Of a stretch of DNA of 64,000 nt, positions 53,053 through 60,504 are shown piece by piece (positions within the stretch are counted from its first letter, which is position 1; the number at the start of each line of letters is the position of its first letter). The notes under the pieces were generated by a model. The model worked only from the letters and a program-made list of their open reading frames with translations. It made no database searches and was not told where the DNA came from. A program made the translations under genes and the position numbers. Source of the stretch: an uncultured Clostridia bacterium (lineage in GTDB: Bacteria > Bacillota > Clostridia > Oscillospirales > Ruminococcaceae); NCBI GenBank assembly GCA_947625125.1, contig CANQNF010000009.1, positions 16,108 through 80,107 of the forward strand. The letters run 5' to 3'.

Positions 53053-53823
53053 TCAAATATTCAGCCCCGGCTTTGTATAATCATAATTGCAAACAAGACT
53101 ATTGTATATCTCTATGCCGCTTTCGGATATATGGTCTTTCGTGTTTTCGCCTTTCTTGATGAGAAAAATTCGGAACTCCTTTTGATAACTGTAGTTTGTC
53201 GGCTTGGTGAAAACTATGGATTTATAGTTTCTTTCTTGCGCCATCTTTATTCTTTCAATCATAGTCACATCTTTATATTCAACGGCTCCCATTGTTATCT
53301 CATAGCCCCTGCTTTTCATTCCGGTGCAAAACAATTGACAAAACGTATATGCGTCATATATGCTTGCATAAAACATCTTAGTCGTTGAATCATTAAGATA
53401 TTTCTCATGAAAAAGAGCCATATCTTCTCTTTCTGCTTTGCTCAATATAGATAGTGAAGTTTTTGTAAAGGAGACCTCGGATTTGGGCAATAAATAAAAA
53501 CAGCATATATAACCGTCAAGCCTGAAATTCATTTCGGAAGTATCAAACAACTTCTTACCCGTTCCGCTGTCAGCGGATTTTTTTATAAGGTCATCAAGCG
53601 AGAGCGATTCTTTAATCAGCTGCTCAAATCCCGATTTGGCTGCAAAAACGCAGCCTTTCCCAGATTGCTTTAAAATCATGCCCTCAAAATCCTGCTGAAA
53701 AGCGTTTTCAAGTTTCCAGAAATGACCTGTACTATTTAAGTATATGTTGGTTCCGTCGTTGAAGCTTTCTCTATAATTTGCCGTTTCAAAGCACTTTACA
53801 AAGAAATAATCACTTAAATTCAC
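53053..53823 (-). CDS. Unknown protein coupled to the MmeI-like RM gene
   Basis: The 256-residue protein starts with GTG in a 4-bp GTGA overlap with the RM stop codon. The N-terminal part (about 8-60) reads KCFETANYRESFNDG..., then a phrase with YLNSTGHFWKLENAFQQDFEG, and the C-terminal part contains KPTNYSYQKEFRIFLIKKG. The pattern of an early D-x-EG and a late YQKE(F/W)R is reminiscent of DUF2971-like proteins, a remote guess. No signal peptide, membrane segment or known catalytic motif. Local base composition is more AT-rich than the host genes, as is the 3' half of the RM gene. Confidence 0.72.
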   Translation of the reverse strand: MNLSDYFFVKCFETANYRESFNDGTNIYLNSTGHFWKLENAFQQDFEGMILKQSGKGCVFAAKSGFEQLIKESLSLDDLIKKSADSGTGKKLFDTSEMNFRLDGYICCFYLLPKSEVSFTKTSLSILSKAEREDMALFHEKYLNDSTTKMFYASIYDAYTFCQLFCTGMKSRGYEITMGAVEYKDVTMIERIKMAQERNYKSIVFTKPTNYSYQKEFRIFLIKKGENTKDHISESGIEIYNSLVCNYDYTKPGLNI

Positions 53824-56615
53824 GGGTTCTCCCCCGTCATTTCCTTATACATTTTCATCAGTTTCCCCACGCATTCGCTCTCGGTGATGTCCTTTCTGAA
53901 GCCGTAGGCAAGCATGACCGCATAGTCATTGGCGCGGTGGGCGGCGCGAAGCTCGGGAGGCATATACCGCTCATCGTAGAGGCTGGCAAGTGAACTGTTT
54001 GGGTATTTTGCGCGAGCATTGAGTATTTTTTGCGCGGTATGCTCAATAAGTGCCTTTTGCTCGGCAGTCGGGATCGGCCAAGGGAAGTTGTTGTAGATTG
54101 CAGGTGAATATCTATATCCGTTTCCTAACCTACCACAAACTACTTTTACCCATGCCATATGAACGTTTGACATCAAAACACCAAATAAATATAGCAACGA
54201 ACTTGGAATTACATAGCACGCGTTGCCTACAATTACATCTTTGGATACAAAACCTATTGGAATATACTTTCTTTCACCAGATGAATGCTGCGGAAATATC
54301 ATATAATCAGACAAAGGCTGACGAATTTGGCAAAATAGATATGGAAATTCTGCTCTTTTGCGAATTCTATCTGCCGAACTGTTTGCACGGGCATTTGAAA
54401 CGTTAGTCAATCTTTGCCTAATTTCCCTGATATGTGAGTAATCATCGGGATTGCTGTCTACAAACCAAAAACAATATCTTGAATACTGTCCTTGCTTATT
54501 GCTTAAGTATTCGTCACCGCCCAAAAACGGTTTAATATATTTTTCAAGTAATGGGTATTTTGAAGTTAATCTTTTTCTTTCATCTTCAGTCAAAAAGAGA
54601 TTTCCTTTTCCGTCAGATGGTTCGCTACCTTTAATCATCTTCGGAAAGCCATTGCGTGGAGTGTTTACTCTATTTGTTATCCACAAATCGGGCGCATTGA
54701 GCAGATAAGCGTTGATATGGTCAACTTTTATTTTATTCTTGTCACCTATAATCCACTTTTCACTCCAAATATCTCCAAGCGAAAAACCTATAATAACGCA
54801 AATGACAGCAGCAATGTCAGATGATTCGCTTGTCCATTTAAAAGGCTTATAGGCAAAACCCAAATCTATTCCCTTGTCAAACATTCCTTTCCAGAATGTT
54901 GGAACAGATTCTCCCTGACAGATAGAACTGGTGGAAACAAACGCGGCTTTTACTTTTGCATTATCAATAGTGTTTAACAAATCAATAGCTTTCTTGTACC
55001 AACATACAACATAATCAAGTTTTGTTTCCGAGGCGCCTTCTCCAAATACAATAGACATATCTTTTGACTGTTCTTTGGTACGTAGTTGTTGTCCAACAAA
55101 CGGCGGGTTGCCCATTATATAATTCAATTCCTCTTTTGGAACAACACTTTCCCAATCAATTCTTAAAGCGTTGCCCTCAACTATGCTCGCGTTCGTCGTG
55201 AGCGGCAGGAAATCGAACTGCTGACCGACTATCTCCTCCGTCCGCGCCATCATCTGCGATTCCGCTATCCAGAGCGCGGTTTTCGCGACCGTCACCGCGA
55301 AGTCGTTTATCTCAATGCCGTAAAACTGACTGATTTTTACTTTTATGTGCATGTCCGCAAGGCCGTCCAACACCGTCTGACCCTCGCCGTAGAGCATGGC
55401 GAAAATCTCGTTTTCAAGCCTCCGAAGCGACAGATACGTCTCGGTCAGGAAGTTTCCCGACCCGCATGCGGGGTCCAAAAATTTTAGCGACGCCAATTTG
55501 TCCTGAAACGCCGTGAGCCGCTGATTCCGCAGTTTAAGCTGTTTTATCTCCGAAATTTCGGCAAATTCCTTTTTGAGCCCGTCCAAAAACAGCGGGTCGA
55601 TGACCTTGTGAATGTTCTCGATTGACGTATAATGCATGCCGCCCGAACGCCTTGTTTCGGGGTTCAGGGTCGATTCAAACACCGCGCCGAAGATGGTGGG
55701 ACTGATGGTTGACCAGTCGAAGCTGTCCGAAGCCTCTCTGAGCAGAAGCTCCACGATTTCCTCATCGAAGTTCGGAATCTCGATATTCTCCTCTTTAAAT
55801 AACCCGCCGTTGACATACGGAAACTCCGAGAGCATTGTGGCGTCGTAGGGGTCGCGGTCCTGCTCCTTTGTGTCCAAAATTTTGAACAGTTCTATCAGCG
55901 CCTTGCGGACTGCCGAAATATCAAACTGCTTTAAATAATCGTGGAACATATTATGCCGCCCGAAAATCCCCGCGTCCTCGGCGTAAAGGCAGAACACAAG
56001 CCGCACGCAGAGCATGTTGAGGCTCCGCAGCGTTTCGGGCGATTCGGGGTCGCGGTACTGCTTTAAAATCGCGTTATAGAGCTTGCCGACGAGCTCGCCC
56101 GCCTTTAGGGAGACCTCCATCTCTTTTTGGATATGCTCGTCGCCCTCTTTGACCAAAAACCCGAGGCGATAGTATTCGGTCGGCAGGTCTTTTAAGAGGA
56201 TTCGCTCGGGTTCGCCGTTCGGTTTCTCCATGTCATAGACCAAAAACTCGGCGAAATTGCAGGTCACGACCCACTTCGGGTGCTTCGACACTGGCAGCTC
56301 GACGATGTATTTTTTAGCCTGCTGGAATGGGGTCAGAAGCTCGCCGTTCGACTGCCGTATGCCGCTTCTGAGGTCTTTGCCGAGGCTCTTTTGCTCGATT
56401 AAAACGTGGGTCGCGGATATATAGCCGTCGATGAACGAGGTGTGGTCGATATGCACCTGATCCTCGAACGAGATGTATTCCTCGGGGTGCTCGACGCCGA
56501 AAACGTCGCGCAAAAGCGACAGCCAGAACGGCTGCGATTCGCCCTTTTCATAGCCTTTTCCCTGCCACCGCGCGGCAAATTCCTTTGAGGCTTTTTTCTG
56601 TTCCTTGTCGGTCAT
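53820..56615 (-). CDS. MmeI-like fused restriction-modification enzyme (type IIL/IIG)
   Basis: Translation from 56615 (MTDKEQKKAS, after an aaggag site) gives 931 residues; the frame continues 29 codons upstream without a better site. The N-terminal domain has a PD-(D/E)xK nuclease pattern: Asp63 ... Glu74-Gln-Lys76 in THVLIEQKSLG. A helical connector leads to an N6-adenine methyltransferase: motif I FLDPACGSGNFL (379-390), the YGIEINDFAVTVAK segment and motif IV NPPF (503-506). The C-terminal third is the target recognition domain. One chain cuts and modifies. The 3' half is AT-richer than the 5' half, which suggests exchange of the recognition domain. Confidence 0.9.
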   Translation of the reverse strand: MTDKEQKKASKEFAARWQGKGYEKGESQPFWLSLLRDVFGVEHPEEYISFEDQVHIDHTSFIDGYISATHVLIEQKSLGKDLRSGIRQSNGELLTPFQQAKKYIVELPVSKHPKWVVTCNFAEFLVYDMEKPNGEPERILLKDLPTEYYRLGFLVKEGDEHIQKEMEVSLKAGELVGKLYNAILKQYRDPESPETLRSLNMLCVRLVFCLYAEDAGIFGRHNMFHDYLKQFDISAVRKALIELFKILDTKEQDRDPYDATMLSEFPYVNGGLFKEENIEIPNFDEEIVELLLREASDSFDWSTISPTIFGAVFESTLNPETRRSGGMHYTSIENIHKVIDPLFLDGLKKEFAEISEIKQLKLRNQRLTAFQDKLASLKFLDPACGSGNFLTETYLSLRRLENEIFAMLYGEGQTVLDGLADMHIKVKISQFYGIEINDFAVTVAKTALWIAESQMMARTEEIVGQQFDFLPLTTNASIVEGNALRIDWESVVPKEELNYIMGNPPFVGQQLRTKEQSKDMSIVFGEGASETKLDYVVCWYKKAIDLLNTIDNAKVKAAFVSTSSICQGESVPTFWKGMFDKGIDLGFAYKPFKWTSESSDIAAVICVIIGFSLGDIWSEKWIIGDKNKIKVDHINAYLLNAPDLWITNRVNTPRNGFPKMIKGSEPSDGKGNLFLTEDERKRLTSKYPLLEKYIKPFLGGDEYLSNKQGQYSRYCFWFVDSNPDDYSHIREIRQRLTNVSNARANSSADRIRKRAEFPYLFCQIRQPLSDYMIFPQHSSGERKYIPIGFVSKDVIVGNACYVIPSSLLYLFGVLMSNVHMAWVKVVCGRLGNGYRYSPAIYNNFPWPIPTAEQKALIEHTAQKILNARAKYPNSSLASLYDERYMPPELRAAHRANDYAVMLAYGFRKDITESECVGKLMKMYKEMTGENP

Positions 56616-56649
56616 GAGAAAACTCCTTTCATTGGAAGTAATTATTATT

Positions 56650-56678
56650 ATTATAACATATTTTTCGATACATTTCAA
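56650..56678 (-). promoter_or_regulatory. Promoter of the RM gene
   Basis: Minus strand TTGAAA (plus 56673-56678), 17-bp spacer, TATAAT (plus 56650-56655). Confidence 0.8.
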
Positions 56679-56689
56679 CCGCTTTTGTG

Positions 56690-57517
56690 CTATCTCCGAC
56701 ACCTCTCTATTATCCCCTCGGCAATCCCCCTGATTTCCGCCTTAAACTTTTCCCCCATCTCGTAAAGCTCATCAGTAGGCAGTCCGTTGCGAATCAGCCG
56801 CTTTTTAAGGCTGTTCATCTCTGCCTTGCGCACCTCTTTCGCCTGGCAAAACTCGTCGTACTCCGCGGGGCAGCGCGTATTTATCCCCGCAGCTTTCAAG
56901 TAGCCGTCATACCTCCTGACAAACGCATCGAATGAAAGCTGGTTTTGTTCCTGCTCGCCTGCCCTCGGCGGCAACGATTGCCTCGGTTGCCTCGCAGACA
57001 AAACCCCGCGTTCATAGTGCGCTTTATCTGCGAATATTCCTCGGTATGTTCCTTGTAAATCGCTTCTTTTTGCTCCTTGTGGGCGGTTTGGCAGGTCGCT
57101 TGACGACAGCAGACCTCATCTTCCGTTCCGAGGAACATCTTCCCGCAAAAGCCGCATTTTCGGGGGCTGAGGGCGCTTCGACGCACAATCTGCCCAAACT
57201 CAAAAAGCAAAGTTTCAAGGCAGTTGCCGCACTTATGAAACGCGCCGAACGTGTAATCGTCGCAAAAAATAACCGTTTCGGAGGGCAGGACGGCAAAGGC
57301 GTTCAATTTCTGCCCGCAGTCAAAATACGCCGAGCCGCCGATAACCCCAAAATTACTGTCAAAAAAAGTGTTGATTTTCGCGGAAATCTCGGCTTGTATC
57401 CTGCTTTTGTTGAGCGTGGCGAGCAGGACATCGTTCGGCGCAGACAACGCCGTCCGCTCCTCGTCATAAAGCTCGTGAGCCGCAGTCATCATGCCGCGCA
57501 GAAAGATATTTTCGCCG
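56690..57517 (-). pseudogene. Degraded DUF6076-type zinc-site protein gene interrupted by a repeat
   Basis: Minus-strand coding sequence from about 57517 to 57017 encodes GENIFLRGMMTAAHELYDEE... with a Cys-rich site KCGFCGKMFLGTEDEVCCRQATC, typical of DUF6076 C-terminal zinc sites. At 57016-56931 a repeat of about 86 bp breaks the frame. Coding resumes at about 56935 (SFDAFVRRYDGYLKAAGI...) in another frame and ends at 56690. The N-terminal part of the family is missing beyond the second repeat at 57518. I read it as a gene fragment disrupted by repeat insertion; the family name is from memory. Confidence 0.6.
56931..57016 (+). repeat. Covarying stem repeat, copy 2 (left arm of inverted pair)
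   Basis: Outer arms ggttttgt and acaaaacc are complementary; the core contains gccctcggcggcaacgattg and cctcggttgcctcg, with an inner stem ggcaac/gttgcc. The full 86-bp segment recurs in inverted orientation at 57518-57686, where it is split by another copy. Confidence 0.8.
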
Positions 57518-57686
57518 TATGAACGCGGGGTTTTGTCTGCGAGGCAACCGAGGCAATCGTTAAACAATGCGATTAAAACTCTTTGAGCCGACCGAGGCGG
57601 TCGTTTTTGCCGAGGGAGAGCGAAAAGCAAGTTTTAACGCTTTGTAGGCCGAGGGCAGGCGAGCAGGAACAAAACCGGCTTTCATT
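57518..57686 (-). repeat. Inverted copy of repeat 2, split by a nested copy
   Basis: 57518-57561 and 57648-57686 together match the reverse complement of 56931-57016 apart from a few bases missing at the junction. The 86-bp interruption at 57562-57647 is itself a diverged copy of the same family. Confidence 0.8.
57562..57647 (-). repeat. Covarying stem repeat, copy 3 (nested in copy 2')
   Basis: Read on the minus strand the arms gcgttaaaac and gttttaatcgc are complementary, with a core of tctccctcggcaaaaacgac and cgcctcggtcggctc. The inner stem has shifted to cgaccg/cggtcg. The arms differ from those of copies 1 and 2 but again pair with each other. Confidence 0.7.
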
Positions 57687-57795
57687 GCCGATGTGCACCG
57701 CGCTCAAAAACCTGCTGCGGCAGTTTTCGACTTCCTATCCCCCTATTCCCCCCGTCATTCTGCACAAAAATCTCCCGAAAAATTTTACATCCGTT

Positions 57796-57840
57796 CCGCG
57801 GATAAGTCCGTATTTTTGGACTCCGCGGGCGGTTTTTTTA
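57796..57840 (+). terminator. Terminator-like hairpin before the DUF3987 gene
   Basis: ccgcgg-ataa-gtcc pairs with ggac-t-ccgcgg, followed by ggttttttta. No plus-strand gene ends just before it, so it may insulate the replication or mobilisation module. A second hairpin gttgca/tgcaac follows at 57855-57874. The gap 57687-57984 otherwise holds only the iteron-like repeats. Confidence 0.6.
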
Positions 57841-57910
57841 TTTTTTTTCGTTTTGTTGCATTAAAACGTGCAACATTCCCCGCTTTTTCCGCTGTTTATG
57901 AAAGGCGTTG

Positions 57911-57941
57911 CAAAATGCGCAAAATGCGCAAAATTCACAAA
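57911..57941. repeat. Iteron-like AAAATGCGC repeats, upstream copy
   Basis: caaaatgcgcaaaatgcgca plus aaat, two and a half tandem 9-bp units. The same 24-bp sequence occurs at 59484-59507, on the other side of the DUF3987 gene. Confidence 0.65.
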
Positions 57942-57984
57942 CTCTGCGTTTTGCCTTTCAAATCTACAGAAAGGATGTAATAAT

Positions 57985-59454
57985 TTGGATAATTCATTCA
58001 CTTGGCAATCCCCGACCCCGATTCGTGCGGGCAGCGCAAAGCTCTCGCCTTTTCCTGTTGCAGCCCTGCCGCCTGTTTTGCGGGATTTTGCCGAGGCGCT
58101 TTCGGTCAGCACTTCGACCGACCCGGCCATGGCGGCGACCGCGATTTTAAGCTCTTTGAGCTACTGTTTTTCGGGAGTTTATCGGGTACAAGGCAAGGCC
58201 GACCACACCGAGCCTTTGGTCTTGGATTCGCTGATTATCGCCGAGCCGAGCACCAAAAAATCCCCCGTTATTTCGGCAGTAAAAAAGCCCTACGCCGACT
58301 TCGCGCAGGACTGGAACGAGCGTCACAAGACGGAAATTTTTCATGCGCAGGCCGAGAAAAAACTCATGGAACAGCGGCTCGCGGAGCTCGAAAAATCGGA
58401 CGAATCGAACGCCGACGAGATTGCGAAATTGAAAACTAAGTTAAGCGATTCCCAGACGGCGGATTTTCGCCGCATAATCGTCGACGACATCACGCCCGAA
58501 TCTTTAGTTTACCAGCTTAAACAAAATGGAACATTATTGATGATTTCGGACGAGGCGGGAATGCTCGGGAACTTTTCGGGGAGGTACTCCAACAATGTCC
58601 CGAACCTTGACTTATTGTTAAAAAGTTGGAACGGCGAGAGCTACATTTCCGACCGCGCCACAAGGGAGAGCGTATCGCTCAAACGACCCTATATGTCGGT
58701 CTGCTTGGCGGCTCAGCCGTACGTCTGGGAGGGCATGATTTCAAACCCCGCTTTTCGCGGCAGCGGGCTTCTGGCGAGGTTCGTCTACTGTTTCCCGAAA
58801 GATTTAAGGGGCAGCCGCAACTATGACAGCGAACCTGTTCCGAGGGGCGTTTCGGACGGCTATAATCGGCTTGTTTCGAGGCTTTTGGAGAAAAAATTCG
58901 CTCTGCCGATTTCGGGCATGAGCGAGAAAATAATAACGCTTGACGGCGTTAGCTACGGGCTGTTTGTCAGTTTTTGCAACGACTATCTCGAAAAAGAATT
59001 GTTAGGCGATTTAACTTTCTGCGCCGACTGGGGCGGGAAAATGCATGGGCTACTGCTACGTATAATCGGGCTTTTGCATGGCGTAAAATGCGCCGTCGAA
59101 AACAAGAATCCCGAGGACGTGCGCGTATCGCAGGAAACATTCACCGACGCGGTTGCAATCGCGCTTTACTACCGCGACCAGACGGTGCATGCCTACGGGC
59201 TCGGCGATTTCGACGCGGGAACGATTCAGGCCGAGCGAATCATCGCGAAAATAAAGTCAAAGAGGATAACAAATATCCGTCAAAACGAATTGTATCGGCT
59301 TTGCCGCTGCAAGCTGTTCAAAAACTCCTCCGACTTCGACGAAGCAGTTAATATGCTTGAAGATTACGGCTATATCAGGCGCGAGGTCAGCAGCGGGGCA
59401 AACAATAAACCGATGGTTGACATCACGGTCAATCCGCGAATCTATGAAACGTGA
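57985..59454 (+). CDS. DUF3987 domain protein (primase/helicase-associated)
   Basis: I choose the TTG at 57985, about 10 bp after an aaagga site, giving about 489 residues; the frame extends upstream through the iteron-like repeats to 57868, which is unlikely to be coding. DUF3987 features: PFPVAALPPVLRDFAEALS, then DPAMAATAILSSLSYCFSG, a P-loop-like position LIIAEPSTKKSPVISAVKKP, the acidic LLMISDEAGMLGNFSGRYS and the SLKRPYMSVCLAAQP segment with GSGLLARFVYCFP. A coiled coil lies at about 115-160. Such proteins accompany replication modules of phages and integrative elements. Confidence 0.82.
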   Translation: MDNSFTWQSPTPIRAGSAKLSPFPVAALPPVLRDFAEALSVSTSTDPAMAATAILSSLSYCFSGVYRVQGKADHTEPLVLDSLIIAEPSTKKSPVISAVKKPYADFAQDWNERHKTEIFHAQAEKKLMEQRLAELEKSDESNADEIAKLKTKLSDSQTADFRRIIVDDITPESLVYQLKQNGTLLMISDEAGMLGNFSGRYSNNVPNLDLLLKSWNGESYISDRATRESVSLKRPYMSVCLAAQPYVWEGMISNPAFRGSGLLARFVYCFPKDLRGSRNYDSEPVPRGVSDGYNRLVSRLLEKKFALPISGMSEKIITLDGVSYGLFVSFCNDYLEKELLGDLTFCADWGGKMHGLLLRIIGLLHGVKCAVENKNPEDVRVSQETFTDAVAIALYYRDQTVHAYGLGDFDAGTIQAERIIAKIKSKRITNIRQNELYRLCRCKLFKNSSDFDEAVNMLEDYGYIRREVSSGANNKPMVDITVNPRIYET

Positions 59455-59482
59455 ACTTTGCACATTTTGCACACGCTGAGCG

Positions 59483-59514
59483 ACAAAATGCGCAAAATGC
59501 GCAAAATCCAGAAA
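59483..59514. repeat. Iteron-like AAAATGCGC repeats, downstream copy
   Basis: Same tandem 9-bp units as at 57911-57941, between the DUF3987 gene and the small HTH gene; ttgcacattttgcacacg just before it is a related degenerate unit. Confidence 0.65.
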
Positions 59515-59532
59515 TTTTGAAAGGAAGATTAA

Positions 59533-59802
59533 ATGAACGATATTGAGAAAAAGGAAATTATTGGGAACATTGTGGAACTGCTTGAAAGGCTAATCGACGA
59601 TAAGGAGAGCGGCGAACTGAAGCGTGAACCGGTCGAAATGCTGACGATTAAGGAGTGCGCGGGCGCGGTTTCGGGGCTGTCGGAGCATACCGTGCGCAAG
59701 CTCGTCGCGCAGGGCAAGGTGAAATCAATCCGCACTGGCGAGGGCAAACGCGGGAAAATTCTTGTCAATAAAGCCGACCTGCTTAACTATTTTCAGCGGT
59801 GA
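59533..59802 (+). CDS. Small helix-turn-helix protein, excisionase-like
   Basis: The 89-residue protein has an acidic helical N-terminus (1-35) and a winged HTH of excisionase/MerR type: MLTIKECAGAVSGLSEHTVRKLVAQGKVKSIRTG (about 36-69), followed by KRGKILVNKADLLNYF. Proteins of this kind direct excision or regulate mobile elements. Its stop overlaps the start of the CHC2 gene (GTGA). The downstream iteron copy lies about 20 bp before its start. Confidence 0.8.
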   Translation: MNDIEKKEIIGNIVELLERLIDDKESGELKREPVEMLTIKECAGAVSGLSEHTVRKLVAQGKVKSIRTGEGKRGKILVNKADLLNYFQR

Positions 59803-60380
59803 TTTTTGAGGAGATTAAGGCGGCGGTGGACATGCCGACTGTCGCGCGGAGGTATGGGTTGAAAATTAACAGGGCGGGCATGGCGATCTGCCCCTTTCAT
59901 GCCGAAAAAACGCCGTCCGCGAAGATTTACCGGGACGGGTTCCACTGCTTCGGCTGCGGGGTCCACGCCGACGTAATCGGCTTCACGCAGCGGCTTTTCG
60001 GGCTTGCCCGACCCCTCGACGCGGCGAAAAAGTTGAACGATGATTTTTTCCTGCACCTCGATGTCGGCGGGCATAAATCTGTTAATGAGGTTAGCGAGTA
60101 TCGCAAACGGCAGAGGGAGTGGGAGGAGTATGAGCGGTGGGAGAATGAAGCGTGGCTGATGCTGAGTTCATACTACAAGCTGCTGCACGAGTGGCGGGAG
60201 ATTGCGCCCCGAAGCCCCGATGATGAGCCTGACCCGAGGTTTGCGTATGCGCTCGGGCATGCGGGGTATGCGGAATATTTGTGCGAGGAGTTTATAGCTG
60301 CAGATGAGGACGGCAGGAAAAAGATGAGGGCGGAGGTCGAGCGGGTGGGGGGATTTCTCGGCGGCTTGACCGGCGATTGA
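59799..60380 (+). CDS. CHC2 zinc-finger (primase-type) protein
   Basis: The 193-residue protein starts with GTG in a 4-bp overlap with the HTH gene. The first 80 residues match the DnaG-type zinc domain: VARRYGLKINRAGMAICPFHAEKTPS then GFHCFGCGVHADVIGF, giving the Cys-His...Cys-Cys set. The rest is a helical, charged tail without a TOPRIM catalytic domain, so it is not a complete primase. It probably works with the DUF3987 protein in element replication. Confidence 0.85.
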   Translation: MIFEEIKAAVDMPTVARRYGLKINRAGMAICPFHAEKTPSAKIYRDGFHCFGCGVHADVIGFTQRLFGLARPLDAAKKLNDDFFLHLDVGGHKSVNEVSEYRKRQREWEEYERWENEAWLMLSSYYKLLHEWREIAPRSPDDEPDPRFAYALGHAGYAEYLCEEFIAADEDGRKKMRAEVERVGGFLGGLTGD

Positions 60381-60432
60381 CCCCGTAGGGCGCAAGGGCG
60401 CTTTTGTTGGGAACTGACAAAAGTGCTTTTGA

Positions 60433-60453
60433 GTTACTCTTGACAAGAGTAAC
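60433..60453 (+). other. Candidate oriT inverted repeat upstream of the relaxase gene
   Basis: gttactctt and aagagtaac are perfect 9-bp arms around gac, some 50 bp before the relaxase start. MobV-type origins of transfer are usually short inverted repeats just upstream of mob. The gap 60381-60483 has no gene. Confidence 0.45.
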
Positions 60454-60504
60454 AGAACCGAAGTTACTGAAAGGAGGATTTTTATTAGGAGGACAATTAG
60501 TGCG

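Noticed and set aside
53820..56615. BREX PglX or DISARM methyltransferase
   Set aside because: No pglZ, brxC, helicase or phospholipase-D gene is nearby, and the same chain carries an N-terminal D...ExK nuclease pattern, which fits an MmeI-like enzyme.
56896..57630. Intact 244-codon gene across the inverted repeats
   Set aside because: Both ends of that frame are translated repeat sequence; only the middle shows protein-like character, so I call it a disrupted gene.
56931..57686. Insertion sequence ends
   Set aside because: The inverted repeats enclose no transposase; the enclosed frame has a zinc-site motif of a DUF6076-type protein.
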